Translations under genes and position numbers: made by a program
Shown: positions 50,308 to 58,954 of the stretch, in pieces
How positions within the stretch are numbered: the stretch's first letter is position 1
Layout: each line of letters starts with the position of its first letter
The notes under the pieces: model-generated
What the model was told of the DNA's origin: nothing
Database searches by the model: none
What the model saw: the letters and a program-made list of their open reading frames with translations, nothing else
Assembly: GCF_002259405.1 (NCBI RefSeq)
Contig: NZ_NPFW01000023.1
Location: 372,001-436,000 of the forward strand
DNA length: 64,000 nt
Source of the DNA: Rhodococcus sp. 14-2483-1-2
GTDB taxonomy: Bacteria; Actinomycetota; Actinomycetes; Mycobacteriales; Mycobacteriaceae
Direction: 5' to 3'

Positions 50308-53300
50308 TCAGCAAGGACGACGTGCGGGCGGTGGTGTCGGAGGAGATCGGGATGGATTCCGGTTCGTTCGGCGACCACGACGATCTGGTCGGGCTCGGCA
50401 TGCACTCGCTCAAGCTCATGAAGATCGCGGGCCGGTGGCGCAAACTCGGGCATCAGGTGAACTACTCCGAACTGGCGTTGGCACCGACGGTCGAGGCGTG
50501 GGCAGCGCTGCTCGGCGCGCCAGACGAGAAGCCGACGACGACCGAAACCGTGGACGACGAGAGCGACCCGGAGTTCGGGCTCGCCACGATGCAGCACGCA
50601 TACTGGGTCGGCAGGCAGAGCGGTCTGAGTCTCGGCGGAGTCGCTGCGCATCTCTACGTCGAATTCGACGGCACCGGAATCGACGTCGATCGGCTCGGCC
50701 GCGCCGTCCAACGAGTAATCACTCGCCACGAGATGCTGCGAGTCGCCCTCACCGACAACGGAACTCAACGGATCCTTGCCGAAGCCCCGTCTCGGGTCTG
50801 GTCTGTCCAGGACTTGTCTTGCCTGGAACCCGATGCGGCAGAGCAGGTGCTGACGCAGACCCGCGAGGTCAAGAGTCACCAGTTCATGGACGTCGGAGCC
50901 GGCCAGGTCGTCGATTTCAGCGTGAGCGTGCTGCCGGAAGGCCGGCACCGCGTACACGTGGACGTCGACATGCTCGCCGCCGACGCCATGAGCTACCGAC
51001 GCATCCTTGCCGATCTCGCCGAACTCTATGCAGCCGACGCCGATACGCTCCCGCCGATCGACTACACGTATCGACGGTACCTGGCGGACAGGGAACGCGC
51101 GGCAGACCGTACTGTGCTCGAGCGCGACCGGAGATGGTGGCGCGATCGGATCGACACGTTGCCCGACATCCCGTCACTACCGACGATCCCGGAAGTGGAC
51201 CGCGCCGACGTCGGACGTAGTGTGCGCCTGCACCATCTGCTCGACGCCGCGCAGAAGAAGCGCCTGCACGAGGTTGCGTTCGGTCACGGGCTCACGCCGG
51301 CCGCAGTGTTGGGCGGGATGTTCTGCGAGGTACTCGCCGAATGGTCGACCTCGCGACACCTTCTCCTCAACGTGCCGCTGTTCAACCGAGAGCAGTTGCA
51401 CCCAGCTGTCGATCAGGTCGTGGGTGACTTCACCAATTCGGTGCTTCTCGACGTCGATCTCACCGACGCACAGTCCGCACTCACGCGGGCTCGGCAGTTC
51501 CAGCACACTCTTCACACGGCCGCGTCGCACAGTGCGTACGAGGGCCTGAACGTGCTCCGAGACCTCGGACGAAACCGGGGCGGTCCCATCACTCCCTCCG
51601 TCGTCTTCACATCGGGTCTCGGTCTCGGAGAACTGTTCTCCGAGCGCGTGACCGACGTGTTCGGAGAACCGGTCTGGATCCTGTCGCAAGGACCACAGGT
51701 CGATCTGGACGCGCAGGTGGTCGAGACCGGCGGTGGAATCCTCGTCAACTGGGACGTGCGCCGCGACGCGCTGCCTGCAGGCGTGATCGAGACGATGTTC
51801 GCACGCTACGTCGAGCTGATCGAGAACGTACTCGATGTGGCATTCGACTGGACTTCGGTCGCACCGGTCCGGTTACCGGCCGCGCAGTCGGCGCGCCGCA
51901 CGCAAGCGAATGCCGGCGTTTCGGCGAGCCTGGCATCCCGCACCCTTCATGACGCCTTCTTCGACGTAGCCCTTGCCCGCCCCGATCGGATCGCACTGCG
52001 GTGGGGCGATGGCGAGTCGTACACCTACGGCGAACTGGCCACCGATGCCCTGCGGGTCGCGCAGTGCCTGGCCGCTGCCGGGGTGGTGCCGGGCGACACC
52101 GTGGCCGTTGTGGTTCCCAAGGGGCACCGCCAGGTCCTGGCGGTGCTGGGTGTGCTTGCGGCGGGCGGCGTCTACCTTCCCATCGGCGTCGATCAGCCAC
52201 TCGAGCGGACGTCGAAGATCGTCGAATGTGGCAGCGTCCGGATCGCGGTCGTCGACGGCGGTACCGAGCTGCCCCACACGACTCCGCGACTGGAACTCGT
52301 CGATGCTCTTCGCGCGGCGCCCGCTACAGCTCGCGCGGTCGTCTCACCGGAATCGATTGCGTACGTGCTGTTCACATCGGGATCGACAGGGGAGCCCAAG
52401 GGCGTCGAGGTGCCACATACCGCCGCGGCCGCCACGATCGACGCCATCATCGGCCATTTCGATCTGACTGCGGACGATTGCCTCATCGGGCTCTCCGCGC
52501 TCGAATTCGACCTGTCCGTGTTCGATATCTTCGCTCCGTTGGGGATCGGTGGGACGCTCGCCTGTGTGGAGGCCTCGGTCAACCGTGATGCGCAGGCGTG
52601 GAGCGCGCTGATCCACAGGTTCTCGGTCACCGTCGTCAATGCAGCTCCGGGATTGATCACGATGCTCGCGGACACGGCATCCACCGCCGAGATCTCCAGT
52701 GTGCGGTTGATTCTCACCGGAGGCGACCGCGTCGACGCAGCGGTGGCTCGACGCCTACGAGCAGCGGTCCCCGGCCTCCGGTTCGTCGGACTCGGCGGTA
52801 CGACCGAGACCGCGATCCACTCGACGATCTGTGAGGTCACCGCGCAGTCGCCGGAGTGGACGTACCTGCCCTACGGCAGGCCGATGAGCGGGGTCGCGTG
52901 TCGGGTGGTCAACTCGCGAGGTGAGGATTGCCCCGACTGGGTACGGGGCGAAATCTGGATCGGCGGACGCGGCGTCGCCCACGGGTATCGAGGCGACCCC
53001 GAACGCACAGCCGATCGGTTCGTCTCCTATGGCGGACAACGGTGGTACCGCACCGGGGACATAGGACGCTACCTGCCGGACGGCACCCTCGATTTCGTCG
53101 GCCGCGCCGATAATCAGACCAAGGTTCGTGGCTACCGAGTGGAGCTCGGCGAAATCGAGGTGGCGATGAGGCAGCTGGCCGGCGTCGACACCGCCGTGGC
53201 CGCAGTGATCGGTGTCGGTGCCTCCGCGAGAATCGTGGCAGCCGCACATGGGCACGCTCTGGATTCGGAGACGATTACGAAGGGTCTGTCGGTGAAGCTG

Positions 53301-53720
53301 CCGAACTACATGCTCCCCGATTCGGTGACGATCCTGGACGTCGTGCCGGTCACCGGGAACGGCAAAGTGGATCGCGCCGACATACTCGGCGTACTCCGAG
53401 AATCGGCGGAGAGCGCGGTGCGGGCGTCGTTCGTGCCGGCAGCCGACGACGTGGAGGCCGCGTTGGCGTACCTCATGGAGCAGATCCTCGAGGTCGAGTC
53501 ACTCGGTGTGGAAACCGACTTCTTCGAGGCAGGCGGAAACTCCATCATGGCAACGATTTTCGTCGCCAAGGTTCGAGGCATGCTGTTGGTCACCGACATC
53601 ACGATCAGCGACGTGTTCGACAGCCGAACCGTGCGTGTACTGGCCGAACGCCTGCGCATGCAGGACGCAGGAGGGCAGCTCGAGCGAGTAGCGGGGATAC
53701 TCGTCGAGATAGCGAGCTGA
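50304..53720 (+). CDS. NRPS, ArCP-Cy-A-T (MbtB-like)
   Basis: 1138 residues from TTG 50304, which overlaps the hydroxylase stop. An aryl carrier protein (LGMHSLKLM; Ser near residue 33) is followed by a heterocyclisation domain with DMLAADAMS (DxxxxDxxS, about residue 221), an A domain (FTSGSTGEPKG, about 687; my reading D-L-F-N-L-G-L-I-H) and a T domain (GGNSIMA, about 1076). This is the MbtB/HMWP2 start: aryl acid plus Ser, Thr or Cys gives a hydroxyphenyl-oxazoline or thiazoline. The code resembles the Cys/Ser/Thr group of cyclising modules. No thioesterase is attached. Confidence 0.85.
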   Translation: MISKDDVRAVVSEEIGMDSGSFGDHDDLVGLGMHSLKLMKIAGRWRKLGHQVNYSELALAPTVEAWAALLGAPDEKPTTTETVDDESDPEFGLATMQHAYWVGRQSGLSLGGVAAHLYVEFDGTGIDVDRLGRAVQRVITRHEMLRVALTDNGTQRILAEAPSRVWSVQDLSCLEPDAAEQVLTQTREVKSHQFMDVGAGQVVDFSVSVLPEGRHRVHVDVDMLAADAMSYRRILADLAELYAADADTLPPIDYTYRRYLADRERAADRTVLERDRRWWRDRIDTLPDIPSLPTIPEVDRADVGRSVRLHHLLDAAQKKRLHEVAFGHGLTPAAVLGGMFCEVLAEWSTSRHLLLNVPLFNREQLHPAVDQVVGDFTNSVLLDVDLTDAQSALTRARQFQHTLHTAASHSAYEGLNVLRDLGRNRGGPITPSVVFTSGLGLGELFSERVTDVFGEPVWILSQGPQVDLDAQVVETGGGILVNWDVRRDALPAGVIETMFARYVELIENVLDVAFDWTSVAPVRLPAAQSARRTQANAGVSASLASRTLHDAFFDVALARPDRIALRWGDGESYTYGELATDALRVAQCLAAAGVVPGDTVAVVVPKGHRQVLAVLGVLAAGGVYLPIGVDQPLERTSKIVECGSVRIAVVDGGTELPHTTPRLELVDALRAAPATARAVVSPESIAYVLFTSGSTGEPKGVEVPHTAAAATIDAIIGHFDLTADDCLIGLSALEFDLSVFDIFAPLGIGGTLACVEASVNRDAQAWSALIHRFSVTVVNAAPGLITMLADTASTAEISSVRLILTGGDRVDAAVARRLRAAVPGLRFVGLGGTTETAIHSTICEVTAQSPEWTYLPYGRPMSGVACRVVNSRGEDCPDWVRGEIWIGGRGVAHGYRGDPERTADRFVSYGGQRWYRTGDIGRYLPDGTLDFVGRADNQTKVRGYRVELGEIEVAMRQLAGVDTAVAAVIGVGASARIVAAAHGHALDSETITKGLSVKLPNYMLPDSVTILDVVPVTGNGKVDRADILGVLRESAESAVRASFVPAADDVEAALAYLMEQILEVESLGVETDFFEAGGNSIMATIFVAKVRGMLLVTDITISDVFDSRTVRVLAERLRMQDAGGQLERVAGILVEIAS

Positions 53721-53733
53721 TCCAGATGTGAGG

Positions 53734-56700
53734 TCACTCGTCGAGCAGTGTCGCCAACTCACGAAGGTCGACGGCACCGAGGACATCCTGAGGCGCAACG
53801 GTGTAACCGGCGCGCCGAAGGGTGGTCACGAGGTCCATGACCCCGAGGCTGTCCAATGCTAGATCGGCGAGGCTGTCGGTCACGCCGAACCCTGTTGCCT
53901 GCACCAGAATCTTCTCCGCGACGGTGACCGGCTCCGCCGCAGTGTCGGCCGATGCGGCCCGGTCGAGTATCTTCGTCACCGCCGAGGTGTCCAGTTTGTC
54001 GTTGCGATTGAGCGGGATCGCGGCCACGTGAACCACGACTGTCGGAATCATGAAGTGCGGCAGTCGTTTCGCGAGAGCTGCACGCAGATGCGCAGTGGAC
54101 GCACCCGAGACGACGAGTGCCGCGAGACGTGTACGACCTCTGCGTACGTCCACGACGACCTCGGCAGCCCGCACCTCGTCCAACTGCCGGAGAGCTGCAG
54201 CCACCTCACCGGGTTCGACTCGGTATCCATTGATCTTCGCCTGGTTGTCACCGCGCCCGAGGTACACCAGACCTGGATCGGTGTCCAAGCGCACCAGATC
54301 ACCGGTGCGGTAACGCCGTCGACCGTTCTCGGCGGCGACGAACGTGCTTGCGGTGAGTGACGCCATGCCTAGATACCCAGTGGCCACTTGCGGGCCTGCC
54401 AGATACAGCTCGCCGACGCCACCGGTGGGAACCGGTCTCAGACGGTGATCGAGCACTGAGGCGGTCATGCGATCGAGTGGACCACCGATGGTGGTACGGG
54501 CATGGTCGGCAACGTCCGCCATCGATGCGTCGACAGTGGCCTCGGTCGGGCCGTAGAAGTTGAGAACGCGAGTGCCGGACAGGCATTTCAATCGCTGCCA
54601 GGTATCGACCGAGATCGCCTCACCGCCCAGGCCCAGGATCTTCAGTGGGCACGTCTGGGCACCCGGTACACCCGCGAGCAGCCCGGCGGCCGCGAGTCGA
54701 AGAAACATCGACGGCGAGAACTCCATGAAGTCCACTGCACTGTCGATGACGAACTCCACGAGTCGGGCAGGATCGGCGCGTACCTCCTCGGACACGAGTA
54801 CCACCGTGTGTCCGCTCAGCAGCGCGATCGTCGGCTGCCACGCGGCGTCGAATCCGGTCGACCAGTTGTGCCCCACCCGTAGGGAACGTCTCAGTGTCGA
54901 GGAGGTAGGGCGATAGACCTGACGGTCGTGGTGACGCCACAGAGAAAGTAGGGCGGAGTGAGACGTGAGTACGCCCTTCGGTACGCCGGTCGTGCCGGAG
55001 GTGAATATTGCGTACAGCGGTGCCGACGGATGAGCGGGATTCGGCAGCGCGAGAACGGGTCCCGAGCCGATGCGACCGGCGGTATCGGGCGTTGCGATTG
55101 CGACCACCGTTGTGGCTCCCTGGTCCGCCAGCAGCAGTCGAGCATCGGAGAGCTCGAGTATCTGCTCGATTCGAGCCCGCGGAGTCGCGGGGTCCAGGTG
55201 CACACAGAATGCACCGGCCGCGGCGATTGCGAACGGGGCGTACAGAACTCGACGATCCCGTCCGAGCGCGACCGCGACCGCATCACCCGGGCGAACACCC
55301 ACCGAAACGAGGTCCGAAGCGAGCGCATCGACGGCGGCTCCGAAGTCGGCGAAGGTCTGCGTTCCGAGGTCGTCGACGACGGCAATCTCGTTCGGCGTCC
55401 GGGCGACGACCTCGCGCAGGACTTCGGTGACCGATCGATCGATTCGTCCGTCACCTGCGGGGCCGGTCGTCACAGCGTGATCTCCGTCGATCGAGGTGTC
55501 CACCGACGCGAGGCTCGTTGCCTGCGTGAGTCGTTCGACGACGAGGAGGAATCTGGATGCGAGATCGTCCGGTGAGAACCGATCCAACAGGTCGGGACGA
55601 ATCTCGACACGCACGATGATCTCGTCGTCGACGACGATGGGCATGACGACAACAGGGAAGTGACTGAGGGAGTCAACGCGCCCGGTCACCAGTCGAGCCG
55701 AGCCCGGTAGATCGATGACGGTGTCCATGCCTACCATGGGCATGTTCTCGAACACGAGCAGAGTGTCGAAGACGGCCTCGACGCCTGCTACGCGTGCTAT
55801 GCGGCCCAAACCGATGTGCTCGTGTCTACGGAGGAGCGAGATCCGCTGCTGTAACGCACTTCCGGCGTCACGAGGAGAGTCCTCGCCCAGGCGAACCCGC
55901 ACCGGCATCGTCGCGATCAGGGCACCGACCATTCGCTCGACGTTCGGCAGGGACGGGTCTCGGCCGTTCGTCGTCTGAGCGAACACGACATCGTCGCGGG
56001 AGACGAGCGAGGAGAGAATGCGCGCCCAGGCGAGTTGGAACACGGTGTTGGTCGTGAGCCCGTGCTGACGCGCCCAGGAATGCAGTGCCGCGCTCCGAAC
56101 TCCGCCGAGGCGGGCCTCCCCGGTCACCGGCAACTGCGCGTCGGACGGAGTCGGCGGCGCGAGAGCAGGCATCGATTCGAGGCCGGCGAATTCCGCTGTC
56201 CAGGCGCGCACGGCTGCGTCGTCGTCACGGGAAGCGATCCAGGCAGCATGTTCACGGATCTGCGGTGGCGGCGGAAGAGTCGCGCCCGCACCCTGCAGCA
56301 GTGCGACGAGATCGGCGAACAGTACAGGCACCGACCAGCCATCGACGACGACGTGGTGAACGACGAAGACGAGTTCGAAATCGCCGTCACCGACCCGCGC
56401 TGCGACCACCCGAGCGAGGGGTCCGCGTTCGAGGTCGAACCGGCGGGTTCCCTCGGCCGACCAGCGTGCCCTCGCTCGCGCTGCGGGATCCGGATCGGAC
56501 TCGTAATCGACTTCTTCCCAGCCGATCTCCGGTTCCGTAGGCACGACGAGGACCGGGTGTGGCAGACCCTCTGCGACGACCCGTCCGGCGAGATGCGGAT
56601 AGCGTGAGACCAGACCGTCCACTGCGATGTGGACGGAGTCGAGGGAGCGCATCCCCTCGATCCGCACCGAGAACGTGACGTTGTACGGATCGATTCCCGC

Positions 56701-56775
56701 GGCACTTGCGCTTACGAGGTAGATGCTGCGCTGCAGCGGTGACAGCGCGACGATATCGGCGAAATCAGCGGTCAT
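53734..56775 (-). CDS. NRPS, C-A-T
   Basis: 1013 residues on the opposite strand, convergent with the MbtB-like gene. C domain with HHVVVDGW (about residue 139); A domain with FTSGTTGVPKG (about 586), FYGPTEAT, YRTGDLVR and NRNDKLDTS (A10 Lys present); T domain with LALDSLGVM (about 975). The specificity pocket (D-A-Q-E-G-G-F-V-D by my reading) holds an acidic residue where basic side chains are contacted, so Lys, Orn or their N-hydroxy forms are candidates. Single-module protein; a partner of the MbtG-like enzyme is likely. Confidence 0.8.
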   Translation of the reverse strand: MTADFADIVALSPLQRSIYLVSASAAGIDPYNVTFSVRIEGMRSLDSVHIAVDGLVSRYPHLAGRVVAEGLPHPVLVVPTEPEIGWEEVDYESDPDPAARARARWSAEGTRRFDLERGPLARVVAARVGDGDFELVFVVHHVVVDGWSVPVLFADLVALLQGAGATLPPPPQIREHAAWIASRDDDAAVRAWTAEFAGLESMPALAPPTPSDAQLPVTGEARLGGVRSAALHSWARQHGLTTNTVFQLAWARILSSLVSRDDVVFAQTTNGRDPSLPNVERMVGALIATMPVRVRLGEDSPRDAGSALQQRISLLRRHEHIGLGRIARVAGVEAVFDTLLVFENMPMVGMDTVIDLPGSARLVTGRVDSLSHFPVVVMPIVVDDEIIVRVEIRPDLLDRFSPDDLASRFLLVVERLTQATSLASVDTSIDGDHAVTTGPAGDGRIDRSVTEVLREVVARTPNEIAVVDDLGTQTFADFGAAVDALASDLVSVGVRPGDAVAVALGRDRRVLYAPFAIAAAGAFCVHLDPATPRARIEQILELSDARLLLADQGATTVVAIATPDTAGRIGSGPVLALPNPAHPSAPLYAIFTSGTTGVPKGVLTSHSALLSLWRHHDRQVYRPTSSTLRRSLRVGHNWSTGFDAAWQPTIALLSGHTVVLVSEEVRADPARLVEFVIDSAVDFMEFSPSMFLRLAAAGLLAGVPGAQTCPLKILGLGGEAISVDTWQRLKCLSGTRVLNFYGPTEATVDASMADVADHARTTIGGPLDRMTASVLDHRLRPVPTGGVGELYLAGPQVATGYLGMASLTASTFVAAENGRRRYRTGDLVRLDTDPGLVYLGRGDNQAKINGYRVEPGEVAAALRQLDEVRAAEVVVDVRRGRTRLAALVVSGASTAHLRAALAKRLPHFMIPTVVVHVAAIPLNRNDKLDTSAVTKILDRAASADTAAEPVTVAEKILVQATGFGVTDSLADLALDSLGVMDLVTTLRRAGYTVAPQDVLGAVDLRELATLLDE

Positions 56776-56833
56776 ATTCTTCGCTCCACGAGTCGATGTG
56801 CGTGTCGAAGGAAACTGACGACGCCGGGATTAC

Positions 56834-56852
56834 TTAACTAAGCCTATGCTAA
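56834..56852. promoter_or_regulatory. IdeR-type iron box
   Basis: TTAACTAAGCCTATGCTAA matches 14 of 19 positions of the iron-box consensus I remember and lies between the divergent NRPS genes starting at 56775 (minus) and 56913 (plus). Confidence 0.6.
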
Positions 56853-56912
56853 TCTCCTCAGCTGTACGTGTCGCTCGATCATGCGGCGCGGCATCGTCGC
56901 GGGAGATCCGAA

Positions 56913-58838
56913 ATGTCCGAGTCAAATGTTCGAGCTCTGCCGAAGAGTGCCGGGAGGCAGCACAGTTCACGAACCTCGCCCGCCGGTGTGGTTCGTGTTC
57001 CGCTGTCGCTGACACAGCAAGCCGTGGTTCGAGCAGAACGATCGAACGGTCCCGCCCGATCGCATACGACCGTAGCGTGGGAGATCGCTCCTGCTCCCGA
57101 TCACGAACGGCTGGAGCGAGCGTGCGTACGGCTGCTCGAGAACGCGGAGATCCTGCGCACCGTCTACCCGATGGATCGACGGCTTCCCTACCAACAGGTG
57201 GTCGATATTCCGACCCCGCTCGTCGACGTCGTGGACGTTCCGTATGCACCTGGTGAACCCTCGGCACCGTTCGATCTGGCGACGCAGATCCCCGTCCGAA
57301 TGCGACTGCATCCGTCCGCGACCGGAGCCGTGCTGGCGTTGACCGTTCACCGCATCGCTGCCGACGAGGCGTCGACAGCGCTGATCGCCGAAACCATTGC
57401 ACGTGGCTATAATTCGGACGACGAAGACAGCCCGCCAGCGCAATATCGCGACTTCTCGGCGTATCAGATCAGAGCCTCCGCAGCAGCCGACGATGCCGAC
57501 CTCACGTACTGGACCGACCGACTCTCGGACGCTCCGGCGGGCTTCATCGCGCTGGCGACGAACTCGGAACAAGGCGAGTTCGTGTGGGAACGAGTTCTCG
57601 ATCTGCCCTGCCTCGAGGCAGTGGATCCTACGTACGATGCACTGACGGCCACTGCCATTGCGGTACATCGCGAATGGGGTGTTTCGGACATCTCGATCGG
57701 GGTGCTCGACGCTGCGCGCGAATCACTGACCCGGTCGGTGATCGGCAATTTCGCCAACCACCTGATCTGTCGAATCGAGGTCGACGACACACGCACTCGG
57801 CACGAGGTTCTCGCTCACGTCACAGAGCGTCTGGATGCTGCGCGAGAACATGATTCGACCCGCATCGAGCGAGTCGGAGCGATTGTGTCCGAGGAATCTC
57901 GCACACGTGGGGTCTCACCATTTCAGGTAGTAGTCGAGATTCGCCCCGCAGGCCCACCGCAACTGCGCCTGGACGGGCACCGCGCAGAACCGATCGATCA
58001 TCGAAGCGGTGTGCCGGCGGGAGTGGACTTGGCCGTCTCCATCGCATCGACCGGTGACGGCTGGGCGGTATGGATCGGGACCTCGCGGGCGTTGCGCGGC
58101 GTCGAGAATATCGAGGGTTTCATAGCACGGTTTCGCGAACTCCTCGACGGTGGTCCGCCGCCGGCGCGGCGTTCGCCTTCGGGACGGTGGGCGGTCGTTC
58201 GAGGTCGGGCCGTGGACGTCGACGGCGTCGAATCTGCCCTCGCTGCAATGGAGGGGGTGGCACCAGCGGTGGTCGAAGCACGGAGAACTGCCGACGACAT
58301 ACGTCTCGACGCGTACGTGACCGGCAACGCAGCCTCGGCCGACGCTGCGCTCGATGCGTTGAGGACATGTCTGCCCGCGGCAGCGGTCCCGGCGACAGTG
58401 ACGGGTCTGGCAAGGCTGCCGCTCACTGCTTCCGGTGACGTCGACCGCGACGCACTCCCGGAGCCCGAACCCGAGCGGCAATCGGGATTCGGCGGTCCGG
58501 CTCGCACGGCGACGGAGGAAGCCGTCGTCGCTGCATTGCGGGACGTTCTGGCGCTCGACGAGAACATGGCGATCGGGCGCGAAGACAGTTTCTTCGGACT
58601 CGGCGGTGACAGCCTCGCGGCGCTGCGTCTCGTATCGGCTTTGAAGCGTTCGGGATTCGTCGTCGAGGCGCACATGGTGTTCGCGGCTCCTGTGGTAGCG
58701 GAATTGGCCGCTCACATGGACAGCGAAGCCAGGGGCGAATTCCCGGCGGCGGTTCCGGCAGAGGTGGCACCGATGGCCACATCCGGTCTCGACGAGGCTT
58801 CGCTGGATGCGCTGCGCAGGCGTCTTTCGTCTCGGTAA
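56913..58838 (+). CDS. Degenerate NRPS: inactive C, partial A, intact T
   Basis: 641 residues from ATG 56913 (GGGAG upstream). The condensation-type domain carries HRIAADE in place of HHxxxDG (about residue 144), so the catalytic His is Arg. The adenylation domain is reduced to its small C-terminal subdomain (about 425-520), and the A10 motif reads SGDVDR, with Asp in place of the catalytic Lys. The T domain (LGGDSLAAL, about 562) is intact. It cannot adenylate by itself; its carrier must be loaded in trans or serve structurally. Iron boxes lie before it and before the next gene. Confidence 0.75.
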   Translation: MSESNVRALPKSAGRQHSSRTSPAGVVRVPLSLTQQAVVRAERSNGPARSHTTVAWEIAPAPDHERLERACVRLLENAEILRTVYPMDRRLPYQQVVDIPTPLVDVVDVPYAPGEPSAPFDLATQIPVRMRLHPSATGAVLALTVHRIAADEASTALIAETIARGYNSDDEDSPPAQYRDFSAYQIRASAAADDADLTYWTDRLSDAPAGFIALATNSEQGEFVWERVLDLPCLEAVDPTYDALTATAIAVHREWGVSDISIGVLDAARESLTRSVIGNFANHLICRIEVDDTRTRHEVLAHVTERLDAAREHDSTRIERVGAIVSEESRTRGVSPFQVVVEIRPAGPPQLRLDGHRAEPIDHRSGVPAGVDLAVSIASTGDGWAVWIGTSRALRGVENIEGFIARFRELLDGGPPPARRSPSGRWAVVRGRAVDVDGVESALAAMEGVAPAVVEARRTADDIRLDAYVTGNAASADAALDALRTCLPAAAVPATVTGLARLPLTASGDVDRDALPEPEPERQSGFGGPARTATEEAVVAALRDVLALDENMAIGREDSFFGLGGDSLAALRLVSALKRSGFVVEAHMVFAAPVVAELAAHMDSEARGEFPAAVPAEVAPMATSGLDEASLDALRRRLSSR

Positions 58839-58903
58839 TTTTCTGCACCAACCGTTTTGAGTTGAAAGTCTCTGCAGTGGAGAGACGACACCGCGTGGGT
58901 ATA

Positions 58904-58922
58904 TTAGGTTAGGCTTCCTTGA
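58904..58922 (+). promoter_or_regulatory. IdeR-type iron box
   Basis: TTAGGTTAGGCTTCCTTGA matches 15 of 19 consensus positions, with a perfect left half-site. It lies about 33 bases before ATG 58955 of the large NRPS. Confidence 0.65.
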
Positions 58923-58954
58923 TCTTATCCGGGGTTTCACAGAAGGAAATGTCT

